DNA of 38,366 bases. Source: Deltaproteobacteria bacterium (GTDB lineage Bacteria; Desulfobacterota; Desulfobacteria; Desulfobacterales; JAFDMD01). Shown piece by piece: positions 14,308 to 21,078 of this stretch. Made by a program: the position numbers and the translations under genes. The first letter of the stretch is position 1, and the number at the start of each line of letters is the position of its first letter. The DNA lies in NCBI GenBank assembly GCA_019306185.1, contig JAFDMD010000006.1, forward strand, positions 1-38,366. Direction: 5' to 3'. The notes beneath the pieces are model-generated. The model worked only from the letters and a program-made list of their open reading frames with translations, made no database searches and was not told where the DNA came from.

Positions 14308-16392
14308 TTATTTTATATGATTTGCAATCAGCTCCGCAATGTCTATAACCTCCATTTCTCCTTCAAGCCCGCTTGTTTTTATGGCGTCTTCAATATTTAC
14401 CATACAGAAGGGGCAAGCCGTAACTATTACGTCGGCTTCGGATTCTTTTGCCATTTGAACTCTTATTGTTCCCATTCTCGTCTCCTCTTCGGGTTCGTAA
14501 AAGAGCATTAATCCGCCGCCTCCGCAACAAAATGATCTGTCTTTACAATTATCTATTATTTCAACTCGTTTTATGTTCGGAATGGCGTCTATAACTTCGC
14601 GAGGAGCATCGTATATGTCGTTATGTCTTCCGAGATAACAGGGATCATGGTAAGCGTATGTTTTGCCTGTTGTTTCCGGAGATAATGTTATCTTATTCTC
14701 TTTTAATTGCCTTAATATAAGCTGGCTTATATGTTCTGTTTTAGGTATTTCGTCGTATTCGTTTTTCAAGGTATTCAAAGCATGAGGGTCCGAAACCACT
14801 ATGCTTTTTACGCCGGCTTCGGATATTGCCTCTATGTTTTGATTTTTTAATTCGCAAAATAGCATCTCTTCTCCGAAACGTCTTACTTCGTTTCCGCTAT
14901 CTTTTTCGGCTTTGCCGAGTATTCCGAAGTCTATTTCAGATGCGTTAAGTATTTTAGAGGTCGCTTGAGCTATTAATATCATTCTATCGTCGTAAGAGGT
15001 AATGCTATCCACAAAATATAGCGTATCTGCGCTTTGTTTTGCGGATAAAACTTTTACTTCGCATTCCGCCGCAAAATCCTTTTCCTTGACCCAAGCGCTT
15101 CTCTTTTTTTCTAATTTTCCGTAAGGATTTCCTCTTTTATTTAAAGCGCTAAGCGGTTTTTGTAAGGACTGCGGCACCATTCCTTCATCCACCATAGCCC
15201 TTCTTAAATCTACTATTTTATCTATATATTCTATTAATATGGGACATTCCGCTTCGCATGCGCCGCAGGTTGTGCAAGACCATATTTCATCTTCTTCGAA
15301 TATATCCCCTATAAGCATGTTATCGTTCTCTTTATCCGAACGATTTTTACTCTCGCCGCATATCGGGTATTCGTTAAATATATAATCTCGCGCTTTAATG
15401 GATATGAATCTCGGAGAAAGAGGCCTTTTTACCCTATTTGCCGGACATCTGTCGGAGCATCGTCCGCAGTCTGCGCAGGAGTAAAAATCCAATATATGTT
15501 TCCATGTAAAATCGGTAATCTTTTTTACTCCGAAAGATTCCAAATCGTCTAATCCTTCTTCGGATATTCCCCATTTTACAGGTTTTATGCTTCCTTTGTT
15601 AAGCTTTGATAAAAATATGTTTAAAAGCCCCGTTATAACATGAAAATGCTTGCCGAGAGGCAAAAAGCATAAGAAGAAGAAAAAGACAAGGTCATGAATA
15701 AAGTAGGATAGAAGATATAAGCTTTGCAGGGCGCCTTGAGAAGCGTTTTTTAATATTGCTACAAAAAACCAAGTGATTGTTCCGGGTATTATCAGCTCCT
15801 CCGCAGCGCCGGTTTTTAAATGCTCCGCTATGGGAGCGGCTTCAAATAAGGAGTCGGTTATCATCAGAACAGATATTATTATAAGCACAAAAACCGCTTC
15901 CGCAGTATGATCATGCCCGTATTTTTCAGGGACTTTATAGCGTTCCGGAGTAAATAAACCTCTTCTTATCATTGCTACGATACAGGCGATTAAAACAAGA
16001 GTCGCTGCAATATTTTTTAAAGCAATATAAACGCCGCCTATGGCTCCTGATAAGCCGGGAAGAGTAAAGCCGGGTATAAAGCCTACTATTACAAGGTTTA
16101 TAGAATTAAGGGCAAGAATTAAAAAGCCCGCAAATATTACTATATGAATTATGCCGGCAGTAAAAAAGCGAGGATGCCGCGCTTGTCCTACGCCCACCTT
16201 TAAAAACGCCATAATCCTTTTGCCTAATTTGTCCGTTCTAAAATCCGGCTGCGCCTGAGTAAGAGGAAAAATACGTTTTGACATTATATAAATAAATAAT
16301 GAAATTCCTATTATAGGAATTAATATTCCGAAAAATTTTAAAGATATTCCGAAAAATTCGGCGCTTGCCGGCGAGATAAGAACGCTTTCCAT
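14308..16392 (-). CDS. Membrane Fe-S oxidoreductase linked to Etf (EMO-type EtfAB:menaquinone oxidoreductase)
   Basis: The 694-residue protein has an N-terminal NarI-like membrane region (residues 1-262, about six helices with several His). Two 4Fe-4S motifs follow: CADCGRCSDRCP (C306, C309, C312, C316) and CTTCGACEAECP (C373, C376, C379, C383). The C-terminal cysteine-rich HdrD-like domains contain HDPCYLGRHNDIYD and CCGGGG. This architecture is that of the Etf-menaquinone oxidoreductases described from Geobacter- and Syntrophus-type bacteria. It should take electrons from EtfAB through Fe-S centres and heme to the quinone pool at the inner membrane. It leads the etfB-etfA operon. AAAGGA lies upstream of the ATG with slightly long spacing. 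Confidence 0.92.
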   Translation of the reverse strand: MESVLISPASAEFFGISLKFFGILIPIIGISLFIYIMSKRIFPLTQAQPDFRTDKLGKRIMAFLKVGVGQARHPRFFTAGIIHIVIFAGFLILALNSINLVIVGFIPGFTLPGLSGAIGGVYIALKNIAATLVLIACIVAMIRRGLFTPERYKVPEKYGHDHTAEAVFVLIIISVLMITDSLFEAAPIAEHLKTGAAEELIIPGTITWFFVAILKNASQGALQSLYLLSYFIHDLVFFFFLCFLPLGKHFHVITGLLNIFLSKLNKGSIKPVKWGISEEGLDDLESFGVKKITDFTWKHILDFYSCADCGRCSDRCPANRVKRPLSPRFISIKARDYIFNEYPICGESKNRSDKENDNMLIGDIFEEDEIWSCTTCGACEAECPILIEYIDKIVDLRRAMVDEGMVPQSLQKPLSALNKRGNPYGKLEKKRSAWVKEKDFAAECEVKVLSAKQSADTLYFVDSITSYDDRMILIAQATSKILNASEIDFGILGKAEKDSGNEVRRFGEEMLFCELKNQNIEAISEAGVKSIVVSDPHALNTLKNEYDEIPKTEHISQLILRQLKENKITLSPETTGKTYAYHDPCYLGRHNDIYDAPREVIDAIPNIKRVEIIDNCKDRSFCCGGGGLMLFYEPEEETRMGTIRVQMAKESEADVIVTACPFCMVNIEDAIKTSGLEGEMEVIDIAELIANHIK

Positions 16393-16511
16393 TTTTTCAG
16401 TTTCCTTTTTTTCAATATAGTGTATAAGTTGGATTTATTAACTTTTGTATGAATTATCCTTTAAATTAAAAACATTTTTATTAATAAACTATTTAAAATT
16501 AGGCAAGTATT

Positions 16512-17168
16512 ATGTTAAAAAAAATATTTTTTTTATTGCTATTTCTTTTTTACGCTTTTTGCGGACCAATATATGCGCTGGAGCCGGATCAAATGCTCGA
16601 CAAAGTTATATCAAAGTACGGCGAAAGAGCTTTCTCCGCATCCTTTATTCAAACAACCACTTTAAAATCTATGGACATGACCGATACCGCCTCCGGTTAT
16701 ATTATTTTTAAGCCTCCTTATAAAATGCGATGGAAATATTATACGCCGGAAGTCCAAGAGGTTATATCGGACGGCAAAACTCTTTGGATACATAATGAAA
16801 AGGATAATCAGGTTACTACCGGAAACGCCGAAGACTTTTTTAAAAACGGAAGAGGAGGCAGCTTTTTAACCGATATAAAAAATTTGCGGAAAAATTTTGA
16901 AATCTCTTCGGAAGGGAAAGTAAAAAACAACGTATATCGTTTTAAACTATTGCCTTCAAAAGAAAATGCAGATATTAGCTCCGTTTATCTTTTAATATCC
17001 TCCGCAAGCTTAGATATTGTGGGAATTTCCACTTACAACGCTTATGACGACGAAAATGTTCTGGAGTTTAAAAACCTAAAGCTATTAAACGATATACCAA
17101 ATTCCGAATTTGATTTTAAAATACCCAAAGGAGCCGAAGTTATTCGCTATCAAGAGGGCGCGGAGTAG
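16512..17168 (+). CDS. lolA: Outer membrane lipoprotein carrier protein LolA
   Basis: The 218-residue protein has a signal peptide (MLKKIFFLLLFLFYAF, probable cleavage after YA near residue 22). LolA-like segments follow: SASFIQTTTLKSMDMTDTAS, then GYIIFKPPYKMRWKYYTPEV and SDGKTLWIHNEKDNQVT. LolA ferries lipoproteins across the periplasm from the LolCDE complex to the outer membrane. No lolB or lolCDE is nearby. The Shine-Dalgarno is weak (AGG about 10 nt upstream). It is divergent from the Etf-linked oxidoreductase gene across 119 bp and is followed 5 bp later by the ATP-grasp gene, so those two are likely co-transcribed. Confidence 0.9.
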   Translation: MLKKIFFLLLFLFYAFCGPIYALEPDQMLDKVISKYGERAFSASFIQTTTLKSMDMTDTASGYIIFKPPYKMRWKYYTPEVQEVISDGKTLWIHNEKDNQVTTGNAEDFFKNGRGGSFLTDIKNLRKNFEISSEGKVKNNVYRFKLLPSKENADISSVYLLISSASLDIVGISTYNAYDDENVLEFKNLKLLNDIPNSEFDFKIPKGAEVIRYQEGAE

Positions 17169-17173
17169 CCTGT

Positions 17174-17953
17174 TTGAAGAATGAAAAAGTCATAGCCATA
17201 GGAAAACGCTTACAAGATTGTAGAAACGTAATAACTTTGGGATTAAAAATAAATTTTTCCGATTATTCAAAAGAAGAGCAAAAAAAAATTATAAGCGGGC
17301 AAACAATTTATTATCCTACTTTTTTTTATGCGGACATTTTAAATAGCGCAGGCATTCCTACGTTTCCGAGCTATAATAATTACAAATATGCGCAAGATAA
17401 AATAAAACAGACCGCCTTATTTCAAATATTAAAAATTCCTCATCCGAAAACAAAAATTTTTTACGCCTTTAAAAAAAGCAGGATTTTAGAGATATTTCAA
17501 TACCCTTTTATAGCAAAAATACCCCGAGGCTCCGCCATGGGCAGAGGGGTTTATCTTATAAAAAATCGGGACGACCTTGAACAATATCTTAATTTAACAA
17601 AAATAGCTTACATACAAGACTATTTGCCGATAAAACGGGATATAAGAGTAGTTATAATAGGAAAAAAAGCTGCTATTGCATATTTTAGAACCGCTAATGA
17701 TTGTAACTTTAAAACAAATTTATCCGCAGGCGGAGAAGTATCCTTTAAAGATATTCCGAACGATGCAATACGGTTTGCCGAAAATGCCGCTAAAAAATGC
17801 GGTTTTAATGACGCAGGCATCGACGTAATCGAATACAAGAAAAAATATTACATATTGGAGGCGAATATTAAATACGGAAAGCAAGGCTTTAAAGCCGCCG
17901 GAATAGATTATGTAAGATTGATGGAGGGTAAGATAGATAGCGGCGAAATATAA
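17174..17953 (+). CDS. RimK-like ATP-grasp family protein
   Basis: The 259-residue protein has an ATP-grasp core: YKYAQDKIKQTALFQILKIP, then FIAKIPRGSAMGRGVYLI (lysine plus glycine-rich lid), DYLPIKRDIRVVIIGKKAAI, FKTNLSAGGEVS, and a C-terminal acidic metal-binding segment, DAGIDVIE...YYILEANIKYGKQGF. These match the RimK group, which ligates amino acids or peptides to carboxylates using ATP. The substrate cannot be read from sequence. The start is taken as TTG at 17174, since no in-frame ATG lies near and GGAG sits about 9 nt upstream, 5 bp after the lolA stop. An ATG at 17181 is out of frame. Confidence 0.8.
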   Translation: MKNEKVIAIGKRLQDCRNVITLGLKINFSDYSKEEQKKIISGQTIYYPTFFYADILNSAGIPTFPSYNNYKYAQDKIKQTALFQILKIPHPKTKIFYAFKKSRILEIFQYPFIAKIPRGSAMGRGVYLIKNRDDLEQYLNLTKIAYIQDYLPIKRDIRVVIIGKKAAIAYFRTANDCNFKTNLSAGGEVSFKDIPNDAIRFAENAAKKCGFNDAGIDVIEYKKKYYILEANIKYGKQGFKAAGIDYVRLMEGKIDSGEI

Positions 17954-17992
17954 AATTCGGGCGGATAACTGCTTTGTTATCCGTCCGAATTT
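17953..17992. repeat. Solo module A hairpin after the ATP-grasp gene
   Basis: AAATTCGGGCGGATAAC (17953-17969) and GTTATCCGTCCGAATTT (17976-17992) pair over 17 bp with one mismatch and a 6-nt TGCTTT loop. This looks like module A reduced to its two ends. It begins inside the stop-codon region of the ATP-grasp gene. The following AAGATTTTT is only weakly T-rich, so it could serve as a terminator, but that is not certain. Confidence 0.75.
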
Positions 17993-18062
17993 AAGATTTT
18001 TCATTTGCCGGGTAGTTTTAATAATATTTTATTGTTTTGTTTGTTTTCGGGGTTGCGCAAAA

Positions 18063-18440
18063 GTTTTAATCGTAAAAAGACTTGTACAAAGGGGCAAGGA
18101 TAAGATCAGAGGAACTAATTAAGGGATTTCTCCTCGTTTCACTCGTTCGAAATGACAAACAAAAACAACGCTTGGCGAAGAAACAACGGGGAAATAATTA
18201 AGGAGTTTTTTGCTTCGCTCTCAATGACAAACTTTTTATTCCAGAGAATATTTTTTCACCCTGTTCTTTGGACAAACGTTATCTTTGCCTGTCATTTCGA
18301 CAAGCGCAGCGAGGAGAAATCCCTTAATAGAAAGTGATAAAGTAATAACAGGTTGATTTTTTATATCTTTTATTAAATTTTAACTTCAGGTGTTGGCAAA
18401 ACCGTTTACGCTTAAAATGCAGGTTTTTTAGCGCCGACTA
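18063..18440 (+). repeat. Composite repeat E-B-B'-C (about 380 bp)
   Basis: The order is module E (GTTTTAATCGTAAAAAGACT, then TTGTACAAAGGGGCAAGGAT), module B (AAGGGATTTCTCCTCGTTTC), then module B in reverse (TGTCATTTCGACAAGC, then GCGAGGAGAAATCCCTTAAT), and module C (AAGTAATAACAGGTTGATTT, GGCAAAACCGTTTACGCTTA, TTTTTTAGCGCCGACTA). The same order recurs at 19768-20022 and, contracted, at 31005-31177. It fills the gap between the ATP-grasp gene and the radical SAM gene. Confidence 0.8.
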
Positions 18441-18536
18441 ATTCGTGTATATTTATAGGATTAAGAAATTTTTCAACGCCGTAAACGAACAAACTATAAA
18501 GTCATACGGCAAACTTTTAATAAGGGGAAGTTAATT

Positions 18537-19406
18537 ATGCATTACGAAGGAAATATAATAAGACCTCCAAGCGAAGCTAACAGCATACTTTTGCAGGTTA
18601 CTCTTGGTTGTTCTCATAATAAATGCACATTTTGCGGAACTTATAATGATAAAAGATTTAGCATTAAATCGGATTCAATTATAGACGAGGATATAGATTT
18701 TGCCTCTAAATATTGTAAGAAGCAAAGACGAGTTTTTATATGCGACGGAGACGCCCTTATACTTCCTATGAAACGTCTTGTTATGATATTGGAAAAAATA
18801 AAAAGGAAGCTTCCGCAGGTTACGCGCGTCGGTTTATACGGCAATACAAAGGGATTGAGAATGAAAACAGCGGAAGAGTTGGAACGGCTTAAGGAACTCG
18901 GTTTAAAAATAATATATATGGGGCTTGAAAGCGGCGATGAGGGCGCTTTAAAGGCTATTAATAAGGGAGGGACGCCAAATACAATGATAGAAGCGGGCAG
19001 AAAAGCAAGGGAAGCGGGTATAAAACTTTCGGTTACGGTTTTGCTTGGAATTGCCGGAAAAACAAGATCTCAAATACATGCCAAGGAAACGGGCAGGGTT
19101 CTTTCCGCAATTGATCCGAATTATATAGGAGCGTTATCTTTGATGCTTTTGCCTAATACGCCTCTTTATGAAGATTGGGAAAAGGGAAAGTTTCAGCTTA
19201 TAGAACCGAATGAAATGCTTGCCGAATTAAGAACAATGATAGCTTGGACGGATATTTCCGCCGGACTTTTTCATGCAAATCATGCTTCTAATTATCTTCC
19301 TATAAAGGCAAGGTTGCCGAAAGATAAGGAGCGGACTTTAAAGATAATAGACGAGGCGCTTGCGGGAAAAATAGAGCTTAAGCCGGAATGGCTGCGCGCG
19401 TTATAA
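18537..19406 (+). CDS. Radical SAM protein (B12-independent-looking, Elp3/MiaB-like core)
   Basis: The 289-residue protein carries the cluster motif GCSHNKCTFCGTY (residues 24-36). The spacing is CxxxxCxxC, not the usual CxxxCxxC, but it occurs in one COG1032-like group of radical SAM proteins. GLYGNTKGLRMKTAEEL, IIYMGLESGDEGALKAINKG and VTVLLGIAGKTRSQI complete the partial TIM barrel. It should bind a 4Fe-4S cluster and S-adenosylmethionine and generate a deoxyadenosyl radical; the substrate is unknown. There is no N-terminal cobalamin domain. GGGGAAG about 6 nt before the ATG is a good Shine-Dalgarno, and repeat modules reach to within about 40 bp of the start. Confidence 0.88.
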   Translation: MHYEGNIIRPPSEANSILLQVTLGCSHNKCTFCGTYNDKRFSIKSDSIIDEDIDFASKYCKKQRRVFICDGDALILPMKRLVMILEKIKRKLPQVTRVGLYGNTKGLRMKTAEELERLKELGLKIIYMGLESGDEGALKAINKGGTPNTMIEAGRKAREAGIKLSVTVLLGIAGKTRSQIHAKETGRVLSAIDPNYIGALSLMLLPNTPLYEDWEKGKFQLIEPNEMLAELRTMIAWTDISAGLFHANHASNYLPIKARLPKDKERTLKIIDEALAGKIELKPEWLRAL

Positions 19407-19434
19407 GAAAATTATCATCTTTATTTGACTATAA

Positions 19435-20022
19435 TAGTCGATACTGAAAAAATTAATAAAAAGCGTAAAAAATGAGCCGTTCGGTTAATTATCCGATAAT
19501 TCAATTTGTCAGTATCGGAGTTTGTTTGCCCCGCTTTTTGCTTGTCGTCTCGGATTTTCGGCTTGCTTTGTCTTAACCCAAAACCAGCCGAAAATTGTTT
19601 CCTTGACGGCAAGAGCCGCTACGCAAATAAAACTACCGCCTTTGATAGTAATGAATGTTTCCTCTTAATATTTGCAAGAAAATGTTAAGGGTAGTATTGA
19701 CCGCTTGCAAATTTTAAGAGGAAACGTCCGGTATTAAAAAAAATCTAATCATAAAAAATAATGATTAAATTCTTACAAAAGGTTAAAGGATAAAGGCAGA
19801 AGTCAATAATAAAGGGATTTCTCCCTTCGGTTCGAAATGACAGGGGAAATTGAACATAAGTTATTTTTGCTTGTCATTTCGACGAGCAAAGCGAGGAGAA
19901 ATCCCTTAATAAAAAGCGAAAAAGTAATAACAAGTTGATTTTTTATATTTTTTATTAAATTTTAACTTAAGGCATCGGCAAAACCGTTTAAGCTTAAAAT
20001 GCAGCTTTTTTAGCATCGACTA
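19435..20022. repeat. Large composite repeat bounded by inverted module C ends
   Basis: TAGTCGATACTGAAAAAA (19435-19452) and TTTTTTAGCATCGACTA (20006-20022) are near inverted complements and enclose about 590 bp. Inside are module F (TTTGTTTGCCCCGC...GGATTTTCGGCTTG, also at 33727-33775), hairpin D (19657-19725), module E (from about 19768), opposed module B cores (19802-19840 and 19878-19912), and module C. No gene can be read in it. It occupies the whole gap between the two radical SAM genes. Confidence 0.75.
19657..19725. repeat. Hairpin module D with 22-bp arms
   Basis: GTTTCCTCTTAATATTTGCAAG (as GTTTCCTCTTAATATTTGCA plus AG, 19657-19678) pairs with the inverted arm at 19704-19725 (CTTGCAAATTTTAAGAGG plus AAAC) with one mismatch. 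The loop is 25 nt (AAAATGTTAAGGGTAGTATT plus GACCG). The loop and left arm are repeated at 464-511 with few changes, and the right arm there (512-526) is shorter. The conserved loop sequence in two distant copies suggests the loop itself matters or that the copying was recent. Confidence 0.75.
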
Positions 20023-20073
20023 GATAGCGGAAGCCGATAAACTGTAAGGCGTTTTTTTTGAATGCGGCAAAAT

Positions 20074-20763
20074 TTATCTTATAATACATTTTTTAACCGT
20101 TTTTTCGGCTATGGCTTTAAAATTAAGCAGATCTTTTTTACCGTAATTTTTTTTAATATTTTTAAAAAAATCGGGATTAAGCGTCTCTTTATCATTGAAA
20201 AGCTGCAAGGAGTAAAGCCTTGCGCCTGCAATTAGTCGCGCAATTTTTTCCATTATATCGGCGGTTATGATTTTTTTTGAACATGTGGTTCTAAATTCGT
20301 AAGGTATTCTGGAGGTTTTTATTAATTTTATACTTTCGATTATTTTTTCCGGCTCCGCTTTTTCCTGAAATGTAGGCGAATAAAGATTAGGCGCGGTTTT
20401 TATATCCATAGCTATATAATCTATCAGTTTTTTTTGAAGCAGATTTTCTATTTTGTCCGGATTGGTTCCGTTTGTATCAAGTTTTATAGGGTAACCGAGA
20501 TCTTTTATTTGCAGGCATAGCTCTTCAAGTTTTTTATAAAGGGTAGGTTCGCCGCCGGATATAACGACTCCTTCGATAAAATTTATTCGTTCTTGTAAAA
20601 AATTTATGATTGTATTTTTTTTATAAGGAATAAAACCGCCTTTTATAAGTATGGAATTATGACAATACGGGCATTTCAGATTGCAGCCCGCAATAAAGAT
20701 AACGGAGCTTATTTTGCCAGGGTAATCTATTAAGGATGTTTTTTGTAAGCCGCCTATAGGCAT
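20074..20763 (-). CDS. nrdG: Anaerobic ribonucleoside-triphosphate reductase activating protein (NrdG/PflA-like)
   Basis: The 229-residue radical SAM activase begins MPIGGLQKTSLIDYPGKISS, the hallmark of the NrdG2 group. It has FIAGCNLKCPYCHN with CxxxCxxC at C26, C30 and C33, then GVVISGGEPTLYK, LDTNGT and IAMDIKT. It should install a glycyl radical on anaerobic nucleotide reductase or a related enzyme. No nrdD is in the window, so the partner is unconfirmed. The start is fixed by GGAGG with 7-nt spacing. That Shine-Dalgarno lies within AAATTCGGAGGATAAC, the arm of module A, so the repeat appears to supply the ribosome binding site. Confidence 0.88.
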   Translation of the reverse strand: MPIGGLQKTSLIDYPGKISSVIFIAGCNLKCPYCHNSILIKGGFIPYKKNTIINFLQERINFIEGVVISGGEPTLYKKLEELCLQIKDLGYPIKLDTNGTNPDKIENLLQKKLIDYIAMDIKTAPNLYSPTFQEKAEPEKIIESIKLIKTSRIPYEFRTTCSKKIITADIMEKIARLIAGARLYSLQLFNDKETLNPDFFKNIKKNYGKKDLLNFKAIAEKTVKKCIIR

Positions 20764-20765
20764 CT

Positions 20766-20782
20766 GTTATCCTCCGAATTTT
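20766..20782 (-). promoter_or_regulatory. Ribosome binding site inside a module A arm
   Basis: On the minus strand AAATTCGGAGGATAAC lies directly before CAG and the nrdG ATG. It matches the arms at 4095-4111 and 17953-17969. GGAGG is 7 nt from the start codon. The rest of a module A element is not clear further upstream, although ACTGCTTTGTTATA (about 20829-20842) resembles the opposite arm. Confidence 0.6.
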
Positions 20783-20854
20783 TATATTTATTTATTTTCT
20801 TATTTTGTCTTATTTCGGCGTTGAATAAACTGCTTTGTTATAGGTTAATTTAAT

Positions 20855-21040
20855 TAGTCGATGCCGAAACTTGCATTTTAAGCGTCAACGGTTTTGCAAT
20901 ATCTATTATTTATCGCTTTTTATTAAGGGATTTCTCCTTGCTTTGCTCGTCGAAATGACAAGTGAAAATAACTTATGTCGAAATTATAAGCAAAAATAAC
21001 ATTTGTCGAAATGACGGTTAAAAAAGGCGTTTTGTATTAT
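20855..21040. repeat. Reverse module C joined to B with repeated CGAAATGAC tails
   Basis: TAGTCGATGCCGAAACTTGC, then AAGCGTCAACGGTTTTGC, then a deletion relative to 25168-25320, then CGCTTTTTATTAAGGGATTT and CTCGTCGAAATGACAAG. GTCGAAAT and AAAAATAAC repeat three times to about 21020, a tandem amplification of the module B tail. Confidence 0.65.
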
Positions 21041-21078
21041 TTCGAGTAAAGCAAAATTAAATTTTATAAGTTGAACTA

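Noticed and set aside
19657-20022. CRISPR array from the regular-looking palindromic units
   Set aside because: Copies are few, unevenly spaced and differ in length, and there are no uniform spacers or cas genes.
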